Shown: positions 1 to 9,920 of the stretch, piece by piece | Layout: each line of letters opens with the position of its first letter | Position numbering within the stretch: the first letter of the stretch is position 1 | Origin: Diplonema japonicum | Lineage: Eukaryota > Euglenozoa > Diplonemea > Diplonemida > Diplonemidae | Direction of reading: 5' to 3' | Assembly (NCBI GenBank): GCA_964019335.1 | Contig: OZ025754.1 | Location: forward strand, 220,816 to 284,815 | Length of the DNA stretch: 64,000 bases | The notes under the pieces: model-generated | Told to the model about the DNA's origin: nothing | What the model saw: only the letters and a program-made list of their open reading frames with translations | Databases searched by the model: none | Made by a program: the position numbers and the translations under genes

Positions 1-743
1 TGAAGGCTAAGGCATTGAGGCATATCTTTCTTCGGAAAATTCATCACCGTGGTACATCACTTCTTTTCGTATTCGCATTGCGTTTTCGTTTCTTCCATAT
101 CATGTTCGTCTTCTGTTCGTCCACACCCTCTTTTATTCCCTCGAGGGTTGGTCGTTCTCGGCACATCCGTCCTCTGCGGTATCTTTTGATGTACCATCAT
201 TCCTTTTGGTTGCTTGCCAACTGCTCTTAGCCATGTCCATCCTAGCTTCAGTGGTTGGAGTACATTGCGCTTTACGTTGCTAACCGGTCCTACGGCTCTT
301 TTGCTGTGCACCTTCTTCAGCAACGCATACGAAAACAGAGAAAGTCAAAAAGGACCTTGTGTAGCGACGTGGGGTATATCGTTGCGGGCATCTCCGTCGA
401 CGGCAGCTGTTGCGGTGGTGGTTCCTGCTGTAAGCTAGTGTCAACGGTGGAGGGGGACTCTTTCCCTTGTCTGCGTCCATTCGGAGGAAAGAAGGGCTGT
501 GCTTGCTCCCGTTTCCCTTTTTTTCAAAAAATGCATGGAAACGCGTTTCCATGCCAGCATAGCCCTGGGGGGGGCCACCGCCCCTTAAAAAGCTCGAAAT
601 TCGTGTTTTTCGGGAAACGCACCCCTGGGTAAATTATACCCGAAAATTCCACCCAGATGCTAAAAAAAACAACTTTCCGCCGCTATTTGGGGGTTTTTGT
701 GGACTTCTATGTGACCTATTCACAATTTTGAGCGGGTGTGACA
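1..743. repeat. 743-bp dispersed repeat, copy A
   Basis: This block matches 10973-11715 base for base by eye, apart from about one substitution (near 385 versus 11357). Homology stops abruptly at 743/11715. The left edge is the window start, so the repeat may extend further left. A minus-strand frame at 57-323 loosely resembles the Arg/Gly-rich tail that follows the RT domain in some non-LTR elements, but the match is weak. I see no convincing gene in it. Confidence 0.85.
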
Positions 744-909
744 TAAATTTATTCGGTTCTTTTTTGAGTTGCTTTCTTTTTTTTTAAAAAGAAAGGGTAA
801 ACATTTCATATCTCCACAGCGCCGAGCATTCTTGTGTGGTAAGAATGCTTCGTGCACGTCTTTCTTATTTCAGAGAAGGAGGAGGAGAAAAAAGAACGTT
901 GGGTGTTCT
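742..909. repeat. 168-bp direct repeat flanking retroelement, left copy
   Basis: It matches 5367-5534 almost perfectly; only homopolymer lengths differ. It lies directly beside a 15-base T run (910-924), which is the poly(A) tail of the minus-strand retroelement. This is the position expected for a target-site duplication. Confidence 0.8.
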
Positions 910-1139
910 TTTTTTTTTTTTTTTAATCTAACTCGTAAATGAGTCGCTTTGTTGCTCTTGGGACGCTTCTAAGACCTGTGCCCTCACACGTATGTAGGGG
1001 TTCCCCTGCTGCTTCGTTTCCCACAGGCTTTTGTGGCTATTGTCTCCTATTTTTGCTTATTGAATCCCCCGAGGCACCACCCCCAGGCTTCTTTTTTGTT
1101 TTTTTTTTTTTTGTTTTTTTTTTTTTGTTTTTTATATAC

Positions 1140-1260
1140 TGTAAAACAAAAATCACCGGAAGATAAAATGTCCGGAAGAAAAATTGTCCGGAAGATAAAA
1201 TGTCCGGAAGCTCTGGCGGTCCGGATATTTTTTCTTCCGGACATTTTTTTCCTGGGACCC
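1140..1260. repeat. short tandem/inverted repeat in retroelement 3' region
   Basis: A unit reading about CCGGAAGATAAAATGT recurs three times at 1157-1210. It is followed by the inverted form (CTTCCGGACATTTTTT) near 1231-1247, so the segment can fold into a hairpin with an approximately 14-bp stem. It lies between the truncated RT frame and the poly(A) end of the retroelement. Function unknown. Confidence 0.6.
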
Positions 1261-1431
1261 CCCTTTTTTTTTTAAAGGGCTGGACCCGAAAACAGATGAA
1301 ACTAGTGTCTGTAGCAAGAGAAAATCAAACGAAAATCAGAGAATTGAATTACGTACTTTTCCAGATCCTGATTGTTCGCTTCTACCACAAGCTTGTTGAA
1401 CCGAACCACTGTGTTTGCTTTAGGGTTGTTC

Positions 1432-4201
1432 TTATGCTTTGCGGGTTTGCGTCATGGAGCCAATGTCCAGTATATCAGACTGGAAGCACCGCTTTGGTAG
1501 CTCCAAGGTCGATCCCCCTGCCGCACCCGTTACTGCGGGTCGCAAGCCTCTTCTGAACAAGGAAGAAACAACAAAGCTCTTTGTTTGGATCCAGGTGCAG
1601 AACGGAAGGGGTTCCAGTTGCAGTGCAATCTCGTCTATGTAGCACAGGAATAATAAGGGTGATAGGACTGTTCCTTGAGGTACTCCTTCTTCCTTCTCGT
1701 GGAATTTTCCAGTTGTACCGTTCGTGTTCACTGCTGCTGTGCGCCCTTCCAAGAAGCTGCCGATCCAGTTCAGGAACTTTGCGGGTATCTTCATCTGTGC
1801 TAGCTTCTTCATCAGCTTCGTCTTGCTCACTGTATCAAACGCTTTTTCGAAGTCGAGGAAAATAGACAGGGCGACCTTGTTCTCGGACAAGCTGTGGCTG
1901 AGGGTGCGGGACAACAGTGCTATTTGTTCTACTGTGGTGCGCCCTGTGCGGAATCCTGCTTGTGTAAGGCACAGGTTGGGGGTATCTGCGTTCGCCGTGT
2001 CTTCGAGGATGTACTCTAGCCTTGTTTTGATGAGTTTCTCTGTCAGCTTGCACAGGTTACTGGTCAGGTCTATCGGTCTAAAACTCTCCTTCTTCGTTTG
2101 TTCTTTGCCGGGTTTAGGCAGTGGTTTTGTTATTGCTGTCTTCCACCTTTCGGGTACTTTTGCGTGTTTCCATGTTAGGTTCATCGTGTGCAGCAGTGCC
2201 TCTTTAGCCTTGGTCCCTAGTTGCTTGAGCATCTCGTTGTGGATGCCGTCTAGTCCTGGGCTCTTGTGTGTCACGAGGTTTCCGATCGCGAGTTCGAGTT
2301 CTACGTTGTTGAATGGCTGTTCAGACGCTGCCATGTCGTGTGGTGGGTCGACCGGCTCGTTTGTGAATTTTTCATGCTTGGCTTTGCTGACCGATGCGAA
2401 GTACTTGCCGAGTAGCTCAGCTTTGTCATAGTTGTCGTTGTACTGTACTCCTTCTTCGATCAGCGGGCAGTTTGTGGTATTTGTGTCTTTTCCCGTCATG
2501 ATGTCGATCATTCTGTGGACTGTTCCCACATTCTTCACATCTTTCAGCCCTGCCGTCGTTCGCTCCCACGCTTTCTCCCTTTCATGTTCGATGAGCAGCC
2601 TGATGCCTTCGGTTGCTTCTTTGAGCTCCATGTTTTCTTCGTCCGTGATTTCGGTGGTCTTTCTTTTCAATCTTCGGGCGATCTCGTTTCTTTTTGTCAA
2701 TGCCTTGCTGACCTCTTCCGTCCACCACTGCTTTTTATGCTTCGGCTGGCATTGCCGGACCTTCTTTATGTGCTTTTGTGCCATCCTTTTTATGGTTCCC
2801 GTCAGCCTGTCGGTTGCCTCTTCCGGTGTTTTGCAAGACAGTATTCTTTTTGCCTGTTGCTCCATGTCAGATCTGAATCCTTGCCAGTTTGCGGACTTCC
2901 ACGACCATATGTATTTTGTCGTTTGTTTTACGATTTGTGCGTCGAAGGGGATCGTGATGAGTATCGGGAAGTGGTCCGACTGCAGTTTTCGTCTAGGGAC
3001 TTCCACTTCGGTGGCCATTCGGGTGGTCCGATCATGATGTCCGGGCTGGACTTCTTCTTGCCTTGCATCCGTGTCACTTGTCTCGGGTCGTTCCATATGA
3101 CTCTGCCATGTTCTTCTGCCCAGGTGTAGAGCTCTTTGCCGCCCGCGCAAGGTTTTACTGACAGGTCCCATGTCCCCTCGTGGTGTAGATTAAAATCGCC
3201 TACTATGAGTGTGTTATCTCTTGCTGGTAGGTCTTCTGCCGCGAAGTCATCCTCTCTAACGTCAGCCCCTCCTGTTATTGGCGGTTTATAGATGTTGACG
3301 ATGTGTACTTCGGGGCCGTTCTTTGGAGTCAGGAAGACCGAGATTGATTCCGTTGTTTCGTTCGTACGGGTGGGGCCTTGTCGTGTTACATATTTCTCCC
3401 TCACTAGGATCGCGACCCCCCCGCCTATTGCCTCTTTATCGGCGCCTTGTCGAGCTACCGTTCTTTTCTGGCTGTATGTGGTGTAGCCGTTTAATGCTAT
3501 GTTCTCTACCCACACTTCTTGCAGGCATCTGAAATGGCTTTAAGTTAGGATGAAGAAGCGAAGAAATAGATAAAAAGGGGTGGGAAAGAATAAATACTGC
3601 ATACGAAAACAGAGAGTCGAGTAAAAAAGGGAAAAGGTGACTGACATCCTCAAGAGGAGCCTCCCACGTACCAGGAATTAAGCAGAGGTTGCTTCCATGG
3701 CCCGTATCAGTCTATCGCCAGAAAGAAAAATGAAAATAACATAACAAAGAGAAGGGGAGAAGAAACGGAAAAAGACGGCTTGGTCATCAGAGAATGTTGA
3801 CCCAAATGCGTCGGTGGACGCAGTTTAACGTCATACCCGGGACGGAAACCATGTTGGGAAAGCAGAAGGGAAGTTAAAAGTCCAGAAGTGGAAAAGGAAA
3901 AGGTGGAAACTAAAATCATAGGGTGCGAGGTCTGTGAGACCCTGCATATCACATCTACTGAATGTTTCTCCATGCCTTCTTCTATCAGTCGTCTGCTGTT
4001 CGTCCATTTCGCACAATTGTAGCTTATCACTCGCAGCTCAGGTTTCATTTCCGAGTCGGGGGTCTGTTTCGTTGTTTCTGTTTCGCCCGCCGTTTTTTCG
4101 GCTCCTTTTTGATGAGCTCCGTTCTCGGACCCGTTGCGCGGTGTTGTTTCCGGCTTCAAACTTTCTGTTTCGTTTTTGTTTGTTCCCTGCGCTGTTTTCA
4201 A
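1432..4201 (-). pseudogene. endonuclease-reverse transcriptase (retroelement ORF2), broken
   Basis: On the minus strand the endonuclease starts with LRVISYNCAKW (about 4050) and continues to VDVIC. It is interrupted, then resumes as CLQEVW (about 3525), which carries the catalytic Glu, through to SDHFPI (about 2980) with the catalytic His. A one-base shift near 2995 separates the endonuclease frame (to 2928) from the RT frame (1432-3171). RT motifs seen are THKSPGLDGI, FRPIDLTS, FLDFEKAFDTV and GVPQGTVLSP followed by CYIDEI. The expected catalytic LFADD-type box is absent. The last roughly 50 codons are unrelated to RT, so the palm is incomplete and the protein cannot be a working polymerase. 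The family is closest to L1/Jockey-type elements, judged by motif order only. Confidence 0.8.
3525..3947. mobile_element. 419-bp insertion splitting the endonuclease frame
   Basis: Endonuclease codons for DVIC and LQEVW are contiguous in the protein family but are 419 bp apart here. GCAT occurs at both edges (3525-3528 and 3944-3947), consistent with a 4-bp target duplication. Removing one copy plus the insert rejoins the frame. The insert has no evident terminal inverted repeat or ORF. It contains a GCATACGAAAACAGAGA motif also found in the 743-bp repeat (near 326). Confidence 0.6.
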
Positions 4202-4276
4202 AATTTCAATGCTCTTTTTTTCGGGAGTTTTGGGTTGGTGGGTTTGTTGGGGTTTGGGGGGAGAGACCCTCTTCTT

Positions 4277-5359
4277 TCAATCGACTAGATTGACCACCCT
4301 TTTGTTTGGGCTTTTGCTTCTCTTCCTCTGCGGCTCTTCTCTCCTCCTTCCTTCTTCATCTTCTTTTTGTCCACCTCTGGGTTCGTAATCTCTCCCTCTT
4401 TTTGGTCCTGTGGCCTTTCTTTCCTCCATTCTTTCTCGTATCTCGTTCGCAAAGCTGTGTTCTATCGCTGTGTCGGCCATTTTTGATTTTGGGCGCGAGA
4501 TCTCTGTGGGCGTTGAGGAGGGTGTGGCCTTTTGTGGAGCAGGTGTGGCCTGTTGTGGAGCAGGCGTGGCCTGTTGTGGAGCTGGCGTGGCCTGCTGTGG
4601 AATATACGCGGGAGGTCGCGCGTCTATCTTCTCCATCATGACTTTCATCATGTGGGTTATCTGTTGCAGAGCGTTGCTGTTCTCTGCCCTCATCTCCTCC
4701 ACGCTCTTCTTTCCTTCTTCCACCTGTTCTTCTACGCACGTTACCCGTTTTTCTGTGCGGCTTGTTGCATTTTCTAGTTGAGCTATCCTCTCTTTCATCT
4801 CTTCTAGTTCCTTTTCTTTTCTCTCTTGCTCATTCTTCTTTTCTTCCAGCTGTTGTCTTCTTTTCTCCTTGTACGCTTGTTCTTCTTAAAGCCTCCCTCT
4901 TTTCCATAAAACTTCATAAAACTTGCTCGGCTCCACTTTTGGACTTTTCCTCTTGTTCTTTTCTGCGTCACATCTACCACTCGTACGTCGGGTATGCTGT
5001 GGACTTGTTCGCCTGTGTGCGATTTGAAGGCGGGGGGCTGTGTCCTTTCGGTGCCTCTAGTGTGGCTGCTTGTCCTGCAACTTCTATCACCTTTCCTTTC
5101 CACCCCAACGTGACCATGTATTCTTGTAAGTATCCTGGTGCCGTTCCTTGCGGTAGTGGGTACAAAACGTACCACCACTTCTTCTCCCTTCCTTCCGTCT
5201 GTTCTTGTGTCTGTTCGTTTCTCTCAGCTGTTGGCATAACCGGAACTTCGTTTGTTTCCAGGCGGGGCCCCGTGGAGGCGTCCGGCATTGGGTTGTCTGA
5301 CATTTTTGTGTTTCTTGTGTTCTTTTACCCTTCCGCCCACACTGAAAGCATGTGTGCAT
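4277..5359 (-). pseudogene. retroelement ORF1-like (zinc-knuckle fragment, coiled coil), frameshifted
   Basis: The reading is spread over three minus-strand frames. At 5300-5359 there is a CFQCGRKG segment resembling the start of a zinc knuckle. At 4974-5303 a frame with WWYVLYPLP and GYLQEYMVTLGWKG looks like a small folded domain. At 4277-4798 a 173-residue frame begins with a coiled coil (KERIAQLENATSRTEK), has three to four PQQATPA repeats, and ends in a basic Arg/Lys-rich tail. This order (nucleic-acid binding, coiled coil, basic region upstream of the endonuclease) is that of ORF1/Gag-like proteins of non-LTR elements. The frame changes indicate decay, although the exact joins are uncertain. 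Confidence 0.55.
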
Positions 5360-5366
5360 GTTCTTG

Positions 5367-5534
5367 CATAAATTTATTCGGTTCTTTTTTGAGTTGCTTT
5401 CTTTTTTTTAAAAAAGAAAGGGTAAACATTTCATATCTCCACAGCGCCGAGCATTCTTGTGTGGTAAGAATGCTTCGTGCACGTCTTTCTTATTTCAGAG
5501 AAGGAGGAGGAGAAAAAAGAACGTTGGGTGTTCT
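5367..5534. repeat. 168-bp direct repeat flanking retroelement, right copy
   Basis: This is the partner of 742-909. It abuts the presumed 5' end of the minus-strand retroelement. Unique sequence (CTTCTTAATTAACG) follows at 5535. Confidence 0.8.
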
Positions 5535-5709
5535 CTTCTTAATTAACGAATTTGGATGGATTTTTTTTTTTTTTTTTTTTTTCCAAAACTGTAAGGGTCG
5601 GGGTGCTCGGCTTATAACGTCAGCATCCTTGTGTCGCCGTATACCTGAGACCTAATAGTTTTGAAGAAAAAAAAGAAGGAAAGAAAAAAGAAAAAAAAAG
5701 AGAAACCGC

Positions 5710-6030
5710 TCACAACCCTTCATTTAAAGTGTCATAGGTTTCCGGCTTGTCTGTTATCTTGGATAGTTCACAACTGCGAGAAGTGTCACATTCTTTTCTT
5801 GGGGGCACGCTCCTCACAATAATGAAGTACACAGCGCAGCCCAGAAAAGCCGCCATAGTCGCTACAAGTCCTATCAGCACCACGCGTGTTGCCATGCTAG
5901 AGCCTCCCTCTGAACTGTTGTCATTCCATTCCGGCCCTTCTATACCTCCTGTCTTGTTGCTATTGTTGTTATCTCCAAGCCCCAAGCACGGGCACACCCC
6001 AGCGGCGAGTACTGTAAGGGCGGCTTTCAC
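5710..6030 (-). CDS. small single-pass membrane protein, possible 3' exon
   Basis: The 106-residue open frame begins with a GTG, not an ATG. The residues are hydrophobic at first (LTVLAAGVCPCLGLG), then Asn/Ser/Gly-rich with N-glycosylation-like sites, then a strong transmembrane helix (VVLIGLVATMAAFLGCAVYFII), then a basic/charged tail ending YDTLNEGL. A type I topology would fit. The frame is open upstream of the GTG only for a few codons before a TAA, and TATTTAG followed by GT lies there, so this could be the last exon of a spliced gene. Alternatively translation starts at the internal ATG at 5895, giving a 60-residue protein dominated by the helix. No family recognised. Moderately uncertain that it is expressed. 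Confidence 0.35.
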   Translation of the reverse strand: MKAALTVLAAGVCPCLGLGDNNNSNKTGGIEGPEWNDNSSEGGSSMATRVVLIGLVATMAAFLGCAVYFIIVRSVPPRKECDTSRSCELSKITDKPETYDTLNEGL

Positions 6031-6264
6031 GTGGTAAGCACCTAAATATGTGTTTTAATGGCGCAGAAAACAGGACTATAAAAAAAAGAATTAATTGAAA
6101 TGTGTTTTGTCATGCAAAGCAAAAAGAAAGAGAGAAAGGATTGGAAAGAGAGCCCTTCCACGTGGAACATAACAAACATGGCCCCCTGGTGCAATAATCA
6201 ATGGCAGCTCGGTGCCTGCCAATAAAATATGATTCTCCTGAAAGAAGAAGACGGGCTCTAAGTC

Positions 6265-6765
6265 CCTCCCTCGCCTTGTTTAGGGACTTGTACTGTAACC
6301 CCATGGAATACTTGTATGGCTTCCCCCCCTTTTATCCCAGTCTTCCCTCATGATAAAATAAAACCACTTACACGCCCTCAAGTAATGCTCTAACGCCACT
6401 AGAGGTTCCCGATTTTTGGTAAACGCATAACTTGTTTAAAGAGAAGTGTTGTTTTTCACCTCGACCCGGACCAAAGGTCTTGCGGTGTTTTGGAGATCTG
6501 CATTCGTAAGATCTATTGTTGTATTTATAAAAGGGAAAAAGAAGGGGGCGCGGGTAGGGGAGGAGGGGAGACACTTTAAATATGGGGCCAGACGCGAAAG
6601 AGGAGGAGGGAACCAATTTCTTTCTTCCAACTCTTTTTTTTTGGGGGGGGAGCGGGTGAGGGGGGGGAGGCAAGTATAAGTTAAGCTAATACACTGCTTT
6701 CGTTTAACAGCCTTTCTCATTTTCCTCCGTCTAGAGGGGAAATATCTCAGAAATGCTTTGAAGAA
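6265..6765. repeat. kinase-LRR 3'-flank repeat, copy 1 (distal part)
   Basis: The sequence from CCTCGCCTTGTTTAGGGACT through GGGGAAATATCTCA is shared with 46430-46985 and in part with 40400-40600. In all three places it lies downstream (minus-strand sense) of a kinase-LRR gene, so gene and flank were duplicated together. Small ORFs within it (for example 6368-6720) are not conserved as proteins and are not called. Confidence 0.75.
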
Positions 6766-6802
6766 AATAATAGCTATTTATTTTTTGGTATAGCTATTTA
6801 CT

Positions 6803-6919
6803 GCCAACAAGTAATGACTTTACCGTTACCTCGAGGTTCCGCATTTTACCGTCGAGGGCCCGCAGGGCCCGAGATGGTAAAATGCGGAACCGAGAGGTCG
6901 GTAAAGCATTACTTGGCGG
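6803..6919. repeat. large palindrome (about 57-bp arms)
   Basis: The left arm 6803-6859 is the inverted match of 6863-6919 with a few mismatches. Both arms include GTTCCGCATTTTACC or its complement, and AAGTAATG at the ends. The loop is only a few bases, so the DNA or RNA would form a long hairpin. It sits immediately beside the inverted-repeat element 6931-7966. Confidence 0.8.
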
Positions 6920-7232
6920 TAGGTAAGTGGTTTTATTTCACGACACTCTGAAATTACTTCACCACGAGGGGCACAACAGGGTGACAAGGGGTACAACAAG
7001 AGAGGGGTTACAAAGGTTACAATACAAGTTGTTTTTCCTCCTTTTGTTGACTAAGAGCTGCCGCTGTCGCTGGCATTGCCACTGTCGCTGGCATTGCCAC
7101 TGTCACCATCTCTAATCAGGCCTTCCCATACCTAGCGCGGCCGCTGGCTCCTTTTTTTCTGCTGCTTCGGTATTTTGAAGTCTTTTGGGGTGCTTGGGTA
7201 AGCTGACTAAGTTACCCTTACCCACAGAAGAG

Positions 7233-7344
7233 TTTTTTTTTTTTTAAATTCCACTTCCTTTTCGACTTGCTAAGGCCGTACCCACTAGGTGGGTTGGAAG
7301 TGTCTCGAGACGCTCACCCGGTTGCCCGAGTACTCATGACCGTA
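7233..7344 (-). mobile_element. SINE-like retroposon, copy 1
   Basis: On the minus strand this is a unit of about 100 bp starting TACGGTCATGAGTACTCGGG and ending in a 13-base poly(A) run (T at 7233-7245). It is nearly identical to 11752-11864, and a shortened version lies at 46699-46771. Poly(A)-ended short dispersed units are typical of retroposed small RNAs. No clear tRNA or 7SL parentage was recognised. Confidence 0.55.
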
Positions 7345-7493
7345 TTGGTGTTCTCATTCCACAAGCTTTGCTGGTTGTTTGGCACTTTACACTTTTTTTT
7401 TTTTTTTTTGGCTACTGTGGGTGCCGGACCTCAGTATCCTTTTTTTTTTTTTTAGTATCACGTTATAGGGGTGGGGTAAAACTTGTTCAGGGG

Positions 7494-7660
7494 GGCTTTT
7501 TTATTTTCACTGCTGCGTCTGTCTCGTCGGCTGCTGTGGTGGGGGGTTGGTAGTGCTCTCTGTTTCTGCGAGAAACAGGATTGGGGATCAGGGATGGGAT
7601 CTCGGGATTCTGAATGAATCTTTAGTGCCTCAGCCGCCTTCTGATTGGCTTGTAGTTACC
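7494..7660 (+). repeat. dispersed repeat, copy 1 (inverted relative to 54953-55175)
   Basis: It shares, in opposite orientation with 54953-55175, the segments GCTGCTGTGGTGGGG, GATGGGATCTCGGGATTCTG and CAGCCGCCTTCTGAT. No ORF is conserved between copies. Confidence 0.6.
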
Positions 7661-8149
7661 CACAGAAACTGGGAACAAGGCCTAGCCAAAAGTGGGCAAA
7701 TTGAAGTAGTCCAACTTGGAACTGAGCCGAGGCAAAAGTTGGCCAATAGAGCTGAACCTGGGGGGAAATAGCAAACTGAGAGGAAAAAGTAGCCCCACTG
7801 GGAACCGAACCGAGGCAAAAATTGGCCTACCGAGGCATATTATTTAACGGAAACCCCCTATTACTTCACGGAAAACAGGCCATTATTTCACCGTGAAGTA
7901 ATGAGATTTAGCGTGAAGTAATGGGCCCCCCAGTGCGTGAAGTAATTTCTGACGAGTGAAATAAAAAATATAACAACTAGAAAAAGCAGGATAAATTGAA
8001 GACAAGAAAACACTTGGTACTCCCATTTTTTTTTTTTTTTCTTTTTTCCTTCAAACTATATCTATTTCTTGTCTTCTTTCATGCAGGGTAGTCAGCAGGG
8101 TAGTCAGCTGCTTGATGTGTTCTCTCTGTTGCTGGGCCGCACTTCTCGC

Positions 8150-8312
8150 AAGTGCGTTGCTTGTGGTTTTCCTTCAACTGTTTGTGGTGCCCGGACTTCA
8201 GCTCGCTACGAGGGTGCCGTCATCTATGGCTGTAGGGGTCTTGTCAGCATCCACACACTGATCAGTACTTCTTCTCTTGCCTCCTGAGCCCCTCCTACTT
8301 ATAACAGTACAC
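8150..8312. repeat. kinase-LRR 3'-flank repeat, copy 1 (proximal part)
   Basis: It matches 47123-47294 downstream of kinase copy 3 at roughly 95% by eye. It includes GTGCGTTGCTTGTGGTTTTC and CTACGAGGGTGCCGTCATC. A short plus-strand ORF (8069-8287) overlaps it but is explained by the repeat. Probable 3' untranslated region of the kinase-LRR mRNA. Confidence 0.65.
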
Positions 8313-9877
8313 TCACCACCGTATCCTTAACCTCTCAAGCTCCTTGGGGAGGCGCAAGCTCTTGTTGGCTATGATTGAGTGAAGGGAGGTGCACCCTTCC
8401 AAGAACCTATCGCCGATGCTGGTCCTCTTGGAAAGCGGTTCGAGATAGACAACCTGGAGGGATGTGCACCCACTCAAGAAGAAATTGCCGATGCTGGTGA
8501 TGTTGGAAAGCGGTGCGAGATCGACAGCCTGGAGGGAGGTGCACCCATACAAGAATTTAGAGCCGATGCTGGTGATGTCGGAAAGCGGTGCGAGATCGAC
8601 AGCCTGGAGGGAGGTGCACCCATACAAGAAGTGACTGCCGATGGTGACAGACCCTGGCCCTGTCACGGTGGGCAATGAGTCGAGAGAGAAGCTGAGTGAC
8701 CTCAGCCGATAAATAATTTTTTTGTTGAGGATAACTGCCAGGAAGAATTTAGCGATGTTGCCCCGCACGCCCTTCAGCACCACGTGTTCAAAGCCCAACA
8801 CAATGGGGACGTACCTCTCATCCACATGAACCAGGGAAGCCCCTGTGAAGTCAATCACCAAGGACGGTGGACATTTCTTCAGCATAGCAAGCAACTGAAG
8901 CTCGTCGTGCTTCACCACCACCTGCATCTTTCCCATCTTTCCCATGAACCCATCCATGCCTTCTTCCCACTCCACAACGAGGCCCTTCCTCTTCACTTCT
9001 TCCTCTGAGGTGAGCTGGCTTCCATCCTTCAAGGCTGCAACGGGATGATGCTGATGTTGGTTCGGATCGTGGTGGTGGTGGTGGTGGTCGATGTTGTTGT
9101 TGTTCTTGTTGTTGGTGTGCTCAGGGAAGACCTTCACCCGTCCCTTGTCTTGGAAGACAGTCTCGCTGTCGGCATCCACGAACAGATCGAAGTCGCTGCT
9201 GAAGACCTCCACCCTGCGAACCCGTCCCAGCCCGTCCTTTGCGAAGGCTTTCTCTGCCGCCACCCGAACCTCCTCCACACCCGACCCCACAGCCACAAGA
9301 AGGGGCCTCCTCCTCTCCTCACCACCGAAGTCCGCGAAGGCCAGAAGCATCATCATCATCGTCGTCGTCATCGCAGGTGGAGTCGTCAGCACAGAAGTAG
9401 AGAGGGGGCTGTTTGGGAATTGAGGGGGATCGTAGTACTTCGTCGTCGTCGTCATCGCAGGTGGAGTCGTCAGCACAGACAGAACCTCAGAAGCGGTCGG
9501 GCGTTTCGAAGGGTCCTCGCAGAGGAGGCGCAGCAGCAGGGTCCCCACCGACTCCCCCACGAGCTTCGGGAGGCGTCTTTCCAGCTCACCCATCACAAGG
9601 ACCCGGTTCATCTTCAGGTACTTCAGGAACCACCCCCTCAGCTTCTCATCCTCCAGAACGGCGAAGCACACGGTCACCCCGAGGGCCCACATGTCCACCT
9701 TGTTGGTGTACGGACCTACAAAGTCGGGTCCCATGAAGGCGGGGGTTCCCACAACGCTGTCGGCGGTCGCTCCAGAAAAACTATGGATCATGCTGCTGCT
9801 GCTGCTACCACTTGCACCAACAACAGCCCTCGACAGTCCCAGGTCAGCCAGAACGAACCTCGTCTTCCCTTCAGAGG

Positions 9878-9920
<43 letters not shown>

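Larger units (their letters stand above)
910..5366 (-). mobile_element. non-LTR retrotransposon (APE endonuclease + RT), degenerate
   Basis: Read on the minus strand, the element has an ORF1-like region (5359-4277), an apurinic-type endonuclease (about 4060-2990) and a reverse transcriptase (about 2990-1590). A 3' tail ends in poly(A), seen as T at 910-924. It is bounded by 168-bp direct repeats, which fits target-primed reverse transcription. The copy is dead: it has frameshifts in ORF1 and at the EN/RT boundary, a 419-bp insertion in the endonuclease, and an RT that loses homology before the catalytic F/YxDD box. A shorter relative lies at 53083-54512. Confidence 0.8.
6931..7966. mobile_element. 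about 1.0-kb inverted-repeat element inserted in kinase flank
   Basis: The left end TTTTATTTCACGACACTCTG (continuing AAATTACTTCAC) is matched in inverted form at 7933-7966. The corresponding flanks of kinase copies 2 and 3 (near 40600 and 46985) lack this segment, which supports insertion. The interior has no transposase. It holds a SINE-like unit, poly(T) runs and part of another dispersed repeat. Further CGTGAAGTAAT-type motifs at 7865-7925 suggest nested ends. Confidence 0.55.

Noticed and set aside
1615-1650. YIDE in the first retroelement as a mutated catalytic YxDD box
   Set aside because: Comparison with the second fragment shows this is the earlier YIND/YVDD-type motif; the catalytic LFADD box comes later and is simply missing from the first element.
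3525-3947. Interruption of the endonuclease as a spliceosomal intron
   Set aside because: No GT...AG pair restores the frame; the GCAT duplication and exact rejoining without one copy fit insertion.
8069-8287. 72-residue plus-strand ORF repeated near 46980-47261
   Set aside because: The similarity follows the duplicated kinase 3' flank; reading frames differ at their starts and no domain is visible.
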